A stretch of 64,000 nucleotides of DNA from Micromussa lordhowensis (lineage: Eukaryota > Cnidaria > Anthozoa > Scleractinia > Lobophylliidae): NCBI GenBank assembly GCA_964020085.1, contig OZ026601.1, positions 8,480,335 to 8,544,334 on the forward strand, read 5' to 3'. The notes beneath the pieces are model-generated. The model saw only the letters and a list, made by a program, of their open reading frames with translations. It searched no databases and was not told the DNA's origin. Made by a program: the position numbers and the translations under genes. Shown here piece after piece: positions 1 to 12,110 of this stretch (its first letter is position 1; each line of letters opens with the position of its first letter).

Positions 1-47
1 CAAATAAGCAAAGTTCGTGCTCGTTCTCACGGGATAACAAATGAGCC

Positions 48-494
48 ATTCGCTACTTGCACATGACCCATGATCCCTTGCGTTTTTGGGGGGATAACCA
101 GTAGAAGAAATGTATGGTATCATGACAAAAATTAGTTCGGTGAGCTCGCAAAACCAGCTACTAATGCTTAAAAATGCACCAGAATTTACCAAAATCATGA
201 TAGGAGAAATTTGTACTAGTTTATAACTAAATGAAGAGAAATTTTTTTTTTGTCCATACATCGTCTGTAAAATTACAAGAGGATGTATGGACGAAAAAAA
301 AAATTCTCTACATTTAATTATAAACTAGTACAAATTTCTCCTATCGTGATTTTGGTAAATTCTGGTGCATTTTTAAGCATTAGTAGCTGGTTTTGCGAGC
401 TCACCGAACTAATTTTTGTCATGATACCATACATTTCTTCTACTGGTTACCCCCCAAAACGCAAAGGATTATGGTTATGTGCAAGTAGCGAATG
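48..494. repeat. Long foldback (palindromic) MITE-like element
   Basis: The left arm (about 48-250) is repeated as its reverse complement at about 283-494, with a small inner hairpin (GTCCATACATC / GATGTATGGAC) at the centre. The arms match almost base for base over about 200 bp. No coding capacity is visible. This is a non-autonomous foldback element; no target duplication could be fixed because the outer edges are diffuse. Confidence 0.75.
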
Positions 495-784
495 TAGGAG
501 TTCATATTACGAAAACACTGACAAAAAACTATGCCTACTGACTTAAACAAGAAACTATGATACTGAGACGTGTGCCTCAGATGTTGAAAAAAATCAAGAA
601 TCGTTGTAAACAGAACTTCGAAGAGGATACGCAATGAAGCAACTCAATGTGTAACTGCTTGTGCTTTAAATATCCTGATTATTTTATTTGTTTTTTATTG
701 TGTTCAATAAGCTCACTTGTAAAATACGAATTGATATTACGGTACGAAGCGCGAGTAAGTGCTCTTAGAGTGTCTAGTTTAACC

Positions 785-955
785 AACGCTTTCCCGCGAA
801 ATTTGCCCAGAAAACTCCCTCGAAATCAGGCGGTTTTTAGCGCTCATTTTTCAGCGAAGTTTGCTCAGAAAATTCCCGAAATTCCCGCCAAATCGTCCGT
901 TTTTCCGCGAATTTGTCACTGAAAATCCCTAGAAATTTGCCTTTTTTCCGCGACC
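785..955. repeat. Short degenerate tandem repeat with CCGCGAA and AAATTTGC blocks
   Basis: Blocks of the type CCGCGAAATTTGCCCAGAAA, with variants, recur three to four times with a period of about 45-60 bp. Open frames across this stretch reflect the repeat and do not look like a gene. The rest of 495-957 holds nothing recognisable. Confidence 0.45.
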
Positions 956-957
956 TA

Positions 958-1404
958 CTAGAAGCCCTGTCTTAAGAAGTCTGAGCGCTTCCGCTTTGAT
1001 GAAGTCTTTTGCCACGCCTGGGGTTTGACAGGAGGAGAAATGAGTGTGCTGAAAAGTTTCAGTTGGATTAAATATGTGCAAACATGCACTACGGACTCTT
1101 TGAGAAATCTTTCACCATTAAAAGTTGTCGTGTCTAGAACTTGAACTTGAACTTGATGCTGGGATGGCGCCTGCTTTCTTCTAAGATAAGGTGGCCAATT
1201 TCCTCGTTTTTCGCTTCTCATAAAGAAAGGACATTGCCAATAATTATATCTCTTCCATTCGAGTGGTTTGGTACTGCTCGTTTCAATGATCTTGGGGTCT
1301 ACGACGGACATGAAGATATTGGCAAAAGCAGCTGCCATTTTTGGTGCCCATTGAATTGCGGTACCGTGAGTCATAAGGTAGTCTCTCCCTAAGAATACCA
1401 CCAT
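958..1404 (-). pseudogene. Reverse-transcriptase remnant, Penelope-like
   Basis: A 148-codon open stretch resembles the C-terminal part of Penelope-like reverse transcriptases common in cnidarians. It has the segment MTHGTAI...KMAAAFANIFM (thumb-side of the palm), then TKPLEWKRYNYW where the catalytic 'RYIDD'-type motif would lie, then a block LDTTTFNGERFLKESV. The YIDD aspartates are lost and much of the palm is deleted, so it is a dead fragment. No intact partner ORF or GIY-YIG domain is attached. Family assignment is by recognition of these blocks and is moderately sure. Confidence 0.5.
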
Positions 1405-1572
1405 ACCTCAAGAAGTGGGGATCCATACTGCATGCAACGCATACGAGGCATTCTACAATAAAGAAACCGTAATACAAACCCACGCACACAAAGAAATGCT
1501 TAGACTTGTACTTCAGGAGATTATCTTCTACTCCATTGGAAAAGAACAGTAACTAAGAATTTCACGCTCTAA

Positions 1573-1905
1573 TTGCAAGAAAAAAGAACAAGTGCGAAAT
1601 ATTATACTGTATTGCGTTTTGTCACACAATACCACCCAGTGCCTAGCTTGCGGACGCAGACTTATTTCTGGCAGCCGGAAATACACTGTACTTCTGCGTT
1701 CACAGGCAGGCTACCTCAAAAACTTATAATGAGCAAATGGGATCTCATGGAAAAGCAACCTCGGCTCCGAGAAATTTTTAAAGAACCACCCATTATCTCT
1801 TACAAAAGAGGTAAATCTTCAAAGATATTCTCGTGAGAGCAAAACTCTAAAGGTCAACAGATACATAAACAGCTTCACGAAACCAGCACCGAGGAGCCAT
1901 GCCAG
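1573..1905 (+). pseudogene. Penelope-like retroelement fragment (downstream RT/linker segment)
   Basis: A + strand fragment contains QPRLREIFKEPPIISYKRGK, followed after a one-base frame change (near 1815) by KDILVRAKL. This is the conserved block just downstream of the RT in Penelope-like elements. It lies head to head with the minus-strand RT remnant at 958-1404, so the two are either separate insertions or an inverted remnant of one. The frame is broken and no product is expected. Confidence 0.5.
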
Positions 1906-2064
1906 GCCTGTCATCAACTTAAACATCAGAAGCCTTCGCAGAGATCCTTCTATCCGCCATCACTGTGCCACCAGGAACGACTTGAACACTACGTGCAATT
2001 ATTTTGAGCCCACATATGCAGCGGCCTACCGTCTCAAGGTCAAGTCACTCAAGCGTGAAGTTCA

Positions 2065-2350
2065 ATGTGTAAAGAAGAATATTGGATTGTGTAGCAGGCA
2101 TATCGCACTCTGCACCGCAACATACACACCATGTATTAACATTGCATTGAAAGACACGAATGTCGCATGTTAAACGAAGAAATTCGAAAGCAAAATATGG
2201 ATATTGATTGGGAATGTGGAAAAGAAGAATGTTAGATTGCGTTGCAAGCATATTGCATTTTACACCTTGTAAACGCATGAATGTCGCATGTTCAATAACA
2301 ATCCACATTGCATTTAAAATATGGACACTGGATTGTGAATGGGCAATGTT
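2065..2350. repeat. Degenerate tandem duplication, period about 145-150 bp
   Basis: Two diverged copies share blocks in the same order: AAGAAGAAT.TT..GATTG, GCATAT.GCA, then AATGTCGCATGTT, then AAAATATGGA. Copy one is about 2068-2217 and copy two about 2219-2350. It is not coding. Nothing else is recognised between 1906 and 2636. Confidence 0.4.
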
Positions 2351-2636
2351 AAATTATAGAAGTAGAATATTGGAGTGTAAAATGAGCGATAATTCAAAGC
2401 AACAATGTTGCAAACAGAGATATGAATTTTGGCGGGGATATAACTCCATAGTAAATTCATGACCGATAACTCTTCACTAACCTTGCATCTTGTAGTAAGG
2501 GTTTCCGACATCTTCTTTGTGCAAATGTCAGTTTTGCTATAGCTGCGTATGCTGGCTTCATTTTTATGTCCGCTTACTGCGAAGCGGCAAGGTAAATATC
2601 CACCACTTTCACCGACACTGAGGTGAATAATTGTTT

Positions 2637-2834
2637 TAGTATATACCACACAAGCTGAATAACTAGTGGACCAAAGAATAACTTTATTTGTGACAATATA
2701 CCGGCAAAGCGAAACAGGAAGCCATTTTGCTTTTCTTCGGCTGTTCGGAGGTGAATAGTACTTGGCTAATCACCTCTGAGCTAGCCAATCAGCGTGCGCG
2801 AAAAGTACTATTCACATGTGTGGTATATAACTAA
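2637..2834. repeat. Small MITE with terminal inverted repeats
   Basis: TAGTATATACCACACA at the left is mirrored by TGTGTGGTATATAACTA at the right, and an inner pair GTGAATAGTACTT / AAAGTACTATTCAC folds back inside. The element is about 198 bp and non-coding. From 2835 to 3082 nothing further is seen apart from the splice acceptor of the next exon. Confidence 0.5.
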
Positions 2835-3082
2835 TTAGGTATATTCATTATCAAATAATCAGTCAGTCCTTCTCTGCATCACACATTGGACAAAGAACCG
2901 ACTGCCCGTTTCACCGCCCTACAGATAAACGCCCTGGTAGTCAGCTTTGTTTTGAAACTGCGGCAAATGGCAGTTTAGGAATAACTCATTTCCCTTTCTC
3001 GACTGCCTAATGTGTTATTGTTAACGATGTTCTGCCCTACTAAAAGGGATGTTAAATCATTTTTACTCAGTTGTTAGCACAG

Positions 3083-3182
3083 GCAGATGCTGATGGCAAT
3101 GCTTCTGCCATAGTGGACAAAGAGGCTTCGGTTGATGGGGAGGCCACATTACAGCAAGGTGAAACCTCACCAGAGTTACGAG
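3083..3182 (+). CDS. Probable upstream exon of the ROCO-death-domain gene
   Basis: A 100-bp open segment is bounded by an acceptor (TTAGCACAG) and a donor (CGAG/GTAAAA). It encodes an acidic, low-complexity linker beginning ADADGNASAIVDKEAS and ending SPELR. The exon starts in phase 0 and ends with a single base G, which is exactly the phase needed by the next exon at 5954. That phase match is the main reason for joining it to the same gene. Exons encoding the N-terminal part (ankyrin or leucine-rich repeats in many ROCO proteins) must lie upstream of the window. It could instead belong to another transcript; support is moderate. Confidence 0.45.
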
Positions 3183-3870
3183 GTAAAAAATGGACACATC
3201 CTTTTTGCTGGTTTTTCTTTTGTTACTTGTTGCCCCACCTCTACCCAAGAAGATCGACGCCTTTCTAGTTCAGTCCAAGTGCATAAAATTACTTTAGCAT
3301 CTAAAACGCTTTGTGTTTATGAAAGTAGGTCCAAGGAGCCCTATTTGGTTGGTTGTGAGCCAACTTAATTTACTCCAGGTCTTGCTATCCTTGTCCCTTT
3401 CTGGTTCTCTTGACAACTATTTGTAATGATACCTTTGCGGTATTTTTCAGTTGTCCTTTAACAAACTAGTGTTTTTAAGATTTCCTTTTCTTTGACTCCT
3501 TTATTGTTCCCAACAAAAGCCAGGTAATTAAAAATACATTAATCAGTGTCAAACTGTCCATTTAAAGTGGTAGTATGACGGAAATCGCATCTTTCCTATC
3601 GAAACCATTTTAAAACATAAACAAGTAGCCTACTACATGAGAAGCAAAATGCTGTTTACTATTTTCAATTATAACCCACCCATTAATTTTCGCGTGATTC
3701 TATTGGCTACTTTAAGTCACGTGGTCTAAATCGCCGGACAGTTATCACGCTTCGCTTCTCGGCCAAATGTTCATTTTTCGGACCATCTCTCAGCCGCGGA
3801 CATTATCAGCCGACATACCAGCCGCCTGAAGGGGTTTATTTACTAAGATCTCTTTTCGTTCCAGAGATAT

Positions 3871-3944
3871 TCAAGTTTTTAAAATATGCAAATTAGCCGA
3901 ATCATGACGTCATGCACTCAACCAATTTTGATCAAGTATGATGG

Positions 3945-3979
<35 letters not shown>

Positions 3980-4360
3980 TTGATTCTTTGCAGTAAGATT
4001 CTACTAAATTTGCTCCACAATGTGAGCTTAACAGTTTTGTTACCATGGTAACATATTGGGTTCCTGACCTTCCTGATATTAATGGCATTTCTGGCCACCT
4101 TTGGCATTCCATTTTCATATTTGCAAATAGTGTCACATATGCCTGATCCAGCAAACATATAAATATGTTAGCTCGAGTTTGTGGCCTCGTTTAACGCTTT
4201 TGAGCTGAATATCACTAACATATTGAATTCAAGTGGGTGGGGACTGGAAAAGAATGAGTTGCCATGGGAACAGAATTTTTTATATCCATAGATGTGTTTC
4301 CTGTAGAACTATTAGCCCACCAAGTGTCAATGGTCTGTGCTGAGTGGATGACGTCATCAG

Positions 4361-4395
<35 letters not shown>
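3871..4395. repeat. MITE with AAAATATGCAAAT...GACGTCAT inverted ends
   Basis: The left end AAAATATGCAAATTAG and the following ATGACGTCATGCACTC reappear as reverse complement near 4345-4392 (GAGTGGATGACGTCATC and CATTTGCATATTTTA). The ends are imperfect and the interior is unique, with no coding potential. It abuts the next element directly. Confidence 0.45.
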
Positions 4396-4399
<4 letters not shown>

Positions 4400-4400
<1 letters not shown>

Positions 4401-5378
4401 GGAACACTATCACGTTTTTGCGCATGCGTAAGATTTTGATTTTTGGACAGGCTGTCAAGAATTCAAAGATGCGGTAATGGTGATATAGAGCTTCAGAAAT
4501 CCGTTTGCATCGTCCTCAATCAACTTTGGCTTTGCCCTAAAACTTCTCAGAATCAAAGATCAGTGATACACGGTTCTTGTAAAGCGCCAATATGTGTGTA
4601 ATCGAGACCTTTCGGTGTTAATTTCAATGCCGTTTGATGGAACTTCGAGTGGAGGGAAGTGTTATGGCACTGGACGAAGACCGGGGTTTCTCCCGGCAGC
4701 TTTCAGAAAGGTTCAGAAAATCGGGAAAGGACTGAAAAGTAATGGAACCAGCAACATAGCGGGATTTTTGTTAAGAAACCGATCATCCCACAAGGCGTGG
4801 GAAAGACTGAAAGGATCGTGCTTGTGCGAGCATTCCTTTGTTTACATTTTACACGAGCAAGTAGATAGACCTTTACTTGTTGGTTTTCTTTCTTGATATT
4901 TAGACATTCTATCAGGTTCTCTTCGCTCAGGTATACTCTGTGAGAATGACTCCGATATATTTGTTATTTAGCCATCAGGATAGTTTTGTAAATATGATAA
5001 GGACTCGTGTATAAAATGAGTAAAACAGACCATTGTACATCAGCATTTTCAGGCTTGTTATGAACTACGGAGTCACCGTTGCCTTGTTTTGCATTACTCA
5101 TGCGGCTTTTTACGTGTTCTGCCACTACATTGGTCAATAGAGTTTTTATTTGCCGTTTAACACGAAAAAACAAGTGGCTTTCCCTGACTAGTTGAGCGAG
5201 TTGACCTTTCTTCCTGCAATTGAGAGATGAACGCGAGTGGCGGATGGGATATAAATAGCGCTTATCTGTCACTTTATCGCGACGGCATGACGCGACTAAG
5301 TGACAGTTCTATTGTTTTCCGATAAAAAAAAAAAAACAGTCAAGTTCGCGCATACGCTTCATCGTGATAGTGTCCCTT
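4400..5378. mobile_element. Non-autonomous DNA transposon with TTAA target duplication
   Basis: The termini are AGGAACACTATCACG at the left and the reverse complement of AGGGACACTATCACG at the right (one mismatch). Each end is flanked directly by TTAA (4396-4399 and 5379-5382). The TTAA duplication is typical of piggyBac and Kolobok superfamilies. The 979-bp interior has no transposase, so it is a deletion derivative or MITE sitting in the ROCO intron. Confidence 0.65.
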
Positions 5379-5631
5379 TAAATATCTCCGGAACTAATGC
5401 AGTTATTTAAAAACGGTAAACGGATACACCTAAAAAATCAAGGCGTAAAAATGTGATCAAAGTATCACTTTAACATATTTCTCCTTTAAGTTTTAAGACA
5501 TTTTGACCCACTCTTTCGTCATATTAGCAATGGTGGTAAATGAGATGGTGAATATATGTGAATGATGTGTTTGTCAAAGTTGTTTCCTCGCCATAGTCGA
5601 GATTGTCCCCTCGGTGCTCTCGTAGACAGCC

Positions 5632-5754
<123 letters not shown>

Positions 5755-5953
5755 TTTAATAAGCAATACATTACAGCCCGAAGGCTGAATTGCGTATTTA
5801 CATATGATATAACTAATGATATAACTAAGCCTAGCTAGGAATTTGTGCCTACTGGGTAAACAGTTAAAGACTGCTGCATTATATATCACGCATCCGCTGT
5901 TTGCTAGTGAAAACGGACTATTACGTTTGTGTTGTTCGATTCTTATCTTATAG

Positions 5954-8231
5954 CTCCCCTAGAGATTATTGCTCGAGGACCTCTGACTGTCCAGGCTTAC
6001 CAGAAAGCCATTGCAGAAGGAAACACCAGTGTAAAGAGACTGCCAATCATGTTGATTGGACAAGGTCAGTCAGGAAAAACCAGCTTAAAAAGGTCATTGA
6101 AAGGAGAACGATTTAACCCAGAGGAAACCAGCACTACCGGGATTGAGATGGATCCTTCCTACTGTAAAGTGTCGGCAGAAGTTTGGAAAGTAGGGGAGAA
6201 GACCCAAGCAACGGATTCAGACCCAGCGCCAATTTCATATGAACATAGAACAGCTCAATATATCTTGCGAAACCTCAAGGAAGAATCAAAAGAACCGGAA
6301 TCGAGTCAATTGAACGACGACAATGTGACCTTGGATAATGCAGAGTTATTGGTATCAGTTGAAGATTACGTGGAAAATTCCTTCGATAGTCCTGAAGCAT
6401 TACTTTCGAGGAACCACAAAGTCACAGCGGATGCTCTTGTTAACGTGCCAGATTTGCCAGACGTATCACAGGTGCCTGAAGTGCCACAAGAAATAGCTGC
6501 GTTGATTGACAAGTTGCTTCAGATTGTTGAGAATGGTGAAGCTGAAGAAGAAGTCTATTCCGTTTTGTGGATTTTGGTGGACAATTAGTGTATTATGCCA
6601 CCCATCCGCTTTTCCTTACAAGCCGAGCAATTTATTGTTTGGTTTATAACTTAAGTCGAGATCCAGATGAAACCGTCGGTCCACAAGTGAGGCATGGCTT
6701 CTACAAGAATATTGAAGATGTTTTCTGTGAAAGGAGTAACAGGGATTATCTTGACGTATGGATGTCCTCCGTTTCTAGTCTGGTTTCACAAGATGAAGAC
6801 CCCGAGAAGACACCTGCATCTGAGATGTTACCAGAGAAGTTGCCTCCGGTGTTCCTTGTTTGCACTCACGCCGACAAACCTTATAAAGATGCACAACCCG
6901 AAGAGCTAGCTCGTGAGATCTTTGGGTCATTACAGACAAAATCCTACGGAAAACACTTATTGGATGTATTTGTGGGTGACAACACGAAGTCAGGAAGTGA
7001 ACAAGAATGTCCAGAAGTCACCCGCCTGAAAAACCAAGTTCTTAATGTTGCTAAGGAACTGCCGCAAATGAAAGAAGTGATTCCAATCAAGTGGTTGAAG
7101 TATGAAAAGGCTTTAAGAGCCATGCTTGGAGATGGCTACAAGTGGATTTCCATTGACGATGCCAGAAAGATTGCACTTGACGTATGCGAAATTTATAGTA
7201 ACGAACAGTTTGAAGCATTATTGAACTTTTTACATGACCAGAGAATCTTAATTCACTTTGACGACACTCCAGAATTAAACAAAATGGTGATCTTGGATTT
7301 ACAGTGGTTGATAGATGTTTTCAAGAAGATCATTACCGTCACTCCATACAAAAGTAACGAGAGGAAATTCGCCAAATTGTGGCTAAAGCTCGAGACAACG
7401 GGAATCTTGGACGAAAAACTCTTAGAGCACGTGTGGGGCCCTTTGTTTAACAACCGAGATACCTGTAACAGTCTCATCGCCATGATGGAGAAATTCTGCT
7501 TATTATGTCCCTGGTCGTCATTAGCAGAGGGCGCGTCACCCAGGGATTATCTTGTACCTTTCATGCTTATGTTCCCACCAAAGGAGGACGTCGCTCAGCT
7601 GATTGCATCTGCAGGGATTCCATCGCTTTTTGTGAAGTTTAAGTCTGGGCAAGTGCCTTCTGGCTTATTTCCTCGTCTGGTGCTGATAATCTTTCAGTGG
7701 TGCACCAAGGAATTGCTTTGCCAATCAGAACCTCAATTACATCGCAATTTTGCAAGGTTCTACAGCCACCCAGCTGAAGGCTGTTCTGTAATCCTCCTTT
7801 GCCATTCCTCCTTCATTGAGGTTGTTGTTCACAAAGAAGAAAGTACTTCTCAGGTATCCACAATTGTATCACCAGAGATGCATCTATCTCCAGAAACAAG
7901 CCTCGACACCTTTCAGGTAAATGTGGCTCGTATCGTGTGCCGACAACTCGGATTGATGCTTGAATGCATGCGCAAGGAGTTCCATTGGTTGAAGAATATG
8001 GCTTATGAGATGTCAGTCTGTTGTCCCGTCTGTTGTAAGCAAGTGTCCGTTAACCATTGTCGCAATCACAAGGTACGAGGTTGCAAGCAAGAGGAGTGCC
8101 TTCATTTTTGGTCTGAGTCTGAACTGCGACAATGCAAAGGTCCCATCACGTGCACTAAGTCTGCTGTTGCTGGAGATTACAGGGTTCCACGGAAGTTCTT
8201 TAAGCCTTGGTTCAAATTTGCAGATGACCAG
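5954..8231 (+). CDS. ROCO-family GTPase, ROC-COR exon with one frameshift
   Basis: This large exon encodes the ROC GTPase and COR dimerisation module of a ROCO protein, a family of cytosolic signalling GTPases related to LRRK, DAPK1 and MFHAS1. The P-loop GQGQSGKTSL lies about 40 residues into the exon. The G3 motif is DFGGQ (about 6570), followed by YYATHPLFLTSRAIYCLVYN, and G4 is THADKP. The long COR region follows, with a cysteine-rich end (CCPVCCKQVSVNHC). Between the P-loop and G3 sits an unusually long acidic insert. At the G3 motif one base is missing (near 6569): the frame with TSLKRSL ends at 6588, while DFGGQ and all downstream sequence is in the next frame. This is either a real inactivating deletion or an assembly error. 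The exon starts in phase 1 after TATCTTATAG and ends at GACCAG/GTAACA in phase 0. Confidence 0.8.
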
Positions 8232-9309
8232 GTAACATGCATTACAATATACTATTATACAGAGCTTTCCATAGATGGTGGTGATTTTAAATTCAGTGTT
8301 GTTACGAAGTGAATTGGACACACCGACACCCAACATAGTCAATGAATACGCAGTTGGTTTGCAAAAGTCTCAAGTCAACCTTTAGATGCAAGTCTAGAGG
8401 TCTCTTTAAGATAGAACCCTTTTGAAATCCTGTCCTGTTTTGACACGGAAAGCTGTTAACAAAGACAATATTTACATTAATATTGAAACGATCAGTAGCA
8501 CTACTAAAAGCGTAAGAATAACATACGTATTCTCTGATATTCAATGTGCGAATTAGAAGCTCTCTGAGTCTCTTGCCTTAAAGAAATTGAAAGCGATCAT
8601 TTTGTTCAAACACAATGAGGATTCCACGAAGTAACGTATTCTTAGATCACAAGACCGTGGAAGAAATAAGGACATTACACGCCTATCTTACCTTCTTATG
8701 GCTTTACAAATGTTCTTCTTTTCGAAAGCAGAGCTCTATTGATGGACAAGATGGGAAACGTCTTTCTTGGAAGACGGGTAAGCTTCAGTATTGTGCCTCT
8801 TTGGAAATCAGTCTATTTAATTCTACTGCTGGTGGTAATGGACCTTTCGTTTCGGCCACCCTATCCCGAGCTTGCTGGGCCTGTTCAATGCAAGCCCTCG
8901 GTCTAAAATATTCTACTCCAACCCTCCCAGTCAGTACCAAATTTATGCTTTGCGTGTCAAATCAAGGGTATGTCGATTTAGATCATATAAGATGACTTAA
9001 ATTTCATTATTCTCGAATTATTGAAGTAGTTATGAAATAAAATGAATGCAACACGTTGAGAAGAGCTTACATGACTAGAAAACGATATTGAAATAAACCT
9101 TATTCAGACGCGTGCAAACTGAAAGAATTGTTTGAGTGCTTGTTATAAACTTCATAATCTCATAATTTTCGTAGTTTAGAGCTTCTTATATCTTTCTCGT
9201 GGTGATTTAAGCGTGGTAATTAGAGAGAAACTGACCACTGACCATGCATAATTAATTCTGCTTTTGGTGTATTCATCTCTCTTATTATGGTACGTTTTAT
9301 TATCTAGAG
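8232..9309 (+). other. Intron of the ROCO gene
   Basis: Non-coding interval between the donor after 8231 and the acceptor ending at 9309. A 126-codon open stretch inside it has no recognisable motif and is judged random. No repeat element was recognised. Confidence 0.55.
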
Positions 9310-9550
9310 AACAGCGAACTAGCCGTAGCCCTCCCTAGTGGGGTACTTGAGGCCCTTCAATTGCAGACTTGCGATGCAAATGATGTCGTTGCACGACTAC
9401 AAGAGAGTCTTTCCTTAGAGCAAGCATCACTGGAACAGCCAGATCCAGAGACCAAGCGGCACATTCGCTGCGTTTGCATGAAAGCTAAAAATGCAAATAG
9501 GCTTGATGTTGTAAAAAAACTAAGGGAAATTGCTCCTTCTGGTACAACAG
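9310..9550 (+). CDS. ROCO-death gene, exon with helical linker
   Basis: The exon lies between acceptor TATCTAGAG and donor ACAACAG/GTGAGG. It enters in phase 0, matching the ROC-COR exon, and leaves in phase 1. It encodes about 80 residues beginning NSELAVALPSGVLEALQLQ and is rich in Leu, Glu and Lys, consistent with an alpha-helical linker before the death domain. No catalytic motif is present. The assignment rests on uninterrupted reading frame and phase agreement with both neighbours. Confidence 0.6.
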
Positions 9551-10347
9551 GTGAGGTGTTTTCATGTCCACGCAATATGTAGAACCTGCCTGTGTTATCA
9601 CTTTGTCATGTTTGGAGTGATACGTGCCTCTCCTTGTATCTTTCTTTACAAGTGGGTGCCAGCGGAAAGCTGGGGGAAACTTTAAGTACTTTCCATTAAA
9701 TCAGATCTGCCAGTCTAACCAGCTGCTGTAAACTGGAACGATATCTTTCGATCAAATCGACCAACCGAGAATGGTTCTACTCCTTGCTCCGTTCCCTCAC
9801 AGAAGTGAAAAACTACGTATGCTGTAGAGAAGGGCGGCGACGAAGTGGTTTGTTAAAATCAAATGACAAATTTTAGACTGACCGGTTCCATCTGCCAAAG
9901 GGCACCACCTTTAAAGGTGGCCCAGTTTCCGGAAATTTTCCGGTCGGACCGAACCGCCGGCTCCATTCGATTTTCAATCGAAATTTCGGTGTTTTTGGCA
10001 TTATAGAAAACACCCTTAATCTCAATCGCGCTTTATTACAATATTTTCAATGTTTTGTTGTTTTCCCGGGCAAAGAAGTTGCTGCACCCACAGGTAAAAC
10101 GTCATTGGCAAATTGTTTGAATACCCTAGCACCATATCGGTGGGAGGTGGAGAAACTTGGGCATACCATCTTGAAGGGGGAGGGTGAAAGTACTCCTAGT
10201 GGCTTAATGCTACATCAACCAGATTTCATTACTTGTTTTTTAGCTGCTTGGAAGTAATATTTGGAAGTAAGTCTTAATTTAAGACCGCATATGTCCACTA
10301 GTACAAGGCAGACGGGTGATGATTAATTTGGAACTTGTTTTTCCTAG
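9551..10347 (+). other. Intron of the ROCO gene
   Basis: Between donor GTGAGG and acceptor TTTTTCCTAG. Nothing recognisable inside. Confidence 0.5.
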
Positions 10348-10425
10348 GACCTCTGTTGCCTGAAGCTCTTGATGTAGTTACTATTCCTATTCGCCAGAGG
10401 CAAGAGCTCACAATTAACTTGTGTG
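10348..10425 (+). CDS. ROCO-death gene, short exon before the death domain
   Basis: A 78-bp exon lies between the strong acceptor TTGTTTTTCCTAG and donor GTGTG/GTAAGG. It enters and leaves in phase 1, so it joins both neighbours without changing frame. It encodes about 26 residues (PLLPEALDVVTIPIRQRQEL), which form the start of the death-domain region completed by the last exon. Confidence 0.65.
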
Positions 10426-11913
10426 GTAAGGACTTATGTGTAGAATAAAAGTAGTCTAGTTGTTGAGCACAAGAGGCTTGCAAACCCCAATAGGTCCCAA
10501 CACGAATCAAAATCTTTATCATTTTAAACGAAGTTTTATAATTGCCGACAGACAAATAACGTAAGTTGTAATTTTTTTGGCCAATATTTTTAATATCTGA
10601 CTAAAACTGTTGGCATGCGCAATTTTAATATCTTCAAATGTCGCCAATAATATGCGATAAATTCGTACTGCACACGTATACTTACATGCAATGATATTTT
10701 TGGTTCGGAAGAGAGTTACCTGATTATTCCGACTTTAAAGCAATAGACCACGTTCGATAGATCAATATTCTAACATAGCTCCGAGGCTTGCAGGACAAAC
10801 TTCTATATTTGGTGGTGTTTTCTATGTATCGAAGTCTCATTTGGGAATTGTGAGACAAAAAAAACTTAACAAATTTGCAATTTTGACCACAAAGCCTCTG
10901 TTTTTTAAGTCTTAGTTAGTTGATAGTTAGTTTGTCTATATAGTTGTTACAATGTTTTTTATTTTTCTAGTTTATAATTGATTGTATTCGGAGATACTAG
11001 CACAATAGTGCTATTTACAATCCGAATAGAAATAAAGTTTATGTATGTATGTATGTAAAGCCTCGGATCCATGTTAGAATATTGATATATCCAACGTGGC
11101 CTATTAATTACTTATAAAACTGAATTAAAGAAATTCATTCATTATATCCAGTGAACTTCTTCAAAGAAAAAAATGCAAAAGAATTTCGTCAACTACGAGC
11201 TAGCTCGCGCTGCGACTCACAAACTGACTACTTTTAATGACTAGTAGTAGTGGACACTACTGTACAATTATGGTTTGCTTTATTTGCTGATGTATGATTC
11301 TCTTGTTAGTTATTTCTTTGTTTTAATAGTGTTCTTGGCTTTATGGGTTATGATTCTTTTAGTGATTCCACATTGCTCGTAAATCAACAACTAGACAATC
11401 ACAGCCAGTCAGATTGTAAGCATAATTTTCTCATTGTTGCTTTGTTGCCAGCAATCGATTTAAATCCCCGAATAAAGATAAGTATATAAGTATTTATTGA
11501 TGGCTAACAAGACGAGGTTTCTGTTACCGTTTTCTGAAAATCTCCCCATTCGAACACAGGTGAATTGAATAAAAGAAAATTACTTTGTTTATGCTCCAAT
11601 GACATATTCAAGTTTGGAAATCGTTATGTTGATAGGACTACATACAGTCTAGTTAATTTTGAGACAAATGTTAAACGTTCAAAACCTACTTCCCAATCGT
11701 ACAGGCAACTCATATAACTTTGTTACGCGTTTTATAGATAGTGTGGTGCGAAACTAAGTTACTGTTTAAGTAAGACATCTGTACAGTATGAAAAAAGTAA
11801 AAAATAATTATGTGCAAGCTTGAATGTAAGTTTGGGCTGGCAATGCATTTGGTGTCTTTTACTGGCAAACAAACAACAACAACAAAAACGAATATTTTTT
11901 TGGGGTGTTTTAG
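10426..11913 (+). other. Last intron of the ROCO gene
   Basis: Non-coding. It holds a TIR element (10742-11105) that itself contains a LINE 3' tail. The stretches 10426-10741 and 11106-11913 show no gene or named repeat. Confidence 0.5.
10742..11105. repeat. TIR element (MITE) enclosing a LINE 3' tail
   Basis: The left terminus AATAGACCACGTTCGATAG... continues to ...CCGAGGCTT, and about 48 bp reappear inverted at about 11057-11105 (AAGCCTCGG...AACGTGGCCTATT). Inside, about 10970-11056 ends in GAAATAAAGTTTATGTATG followed by GTAT repeats, the look of a CR1/L2-type LINE 3' end. It therefore seems to be a MITE that received a LINE end. No target duplication is clear. Confidence 0.6.
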
Positions 11914-12110
11914 GCCGAGATGAATGGAAACTCTTTGCAGAGAAACTGGGCTTGAATCCGGCAGAAATCCTCTATCTTGACAAGCGAGTCTTGAATCCAT
12001 GTGACGCCGCTCTGGCTCATAGTCGAAACCAAGGTTACGTAACAAGTGTCGGAGATCTCTACGATGCATTGGTAGAGTGCGATCTTCCTGTAATGGCTGA
12101 TTTGCTGTAA
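11914..12110 (+). CDS. ROCO-death gene, terminal exon (death domain)
   Basis: The exon follows the acceptor GGTGTTTTAG, enters in phase 1 and ends at TAA (12108-12110). It encodes the core of a death domain: GRDEWKLFAEKLGLNPAEI (helices 1-2), YLDKRVLNPCDAAL (helix 3), then VGDLYDALVECDLPVMADLL (helices 5-6). ROCO proteins with C-terminal death domains include DAPK1, and related invertebrate genes are numerous in cnidarians. Death domains mediate homotypic contacts in apoptosis and innate immunity. The ligand or partner here is unknown. Confidence 0.8.

Noticed and set aside
647..922. 91-codon open frame
   Set aside because: Overlaps the degenerate tandem repeat and shows only repeat-derived residues.
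8615..8995. 126-codon open frame in a ROCO intron
   Set aside because: No motif, no splice-phase fit to the flanking exons, composition like non-coding DNA.
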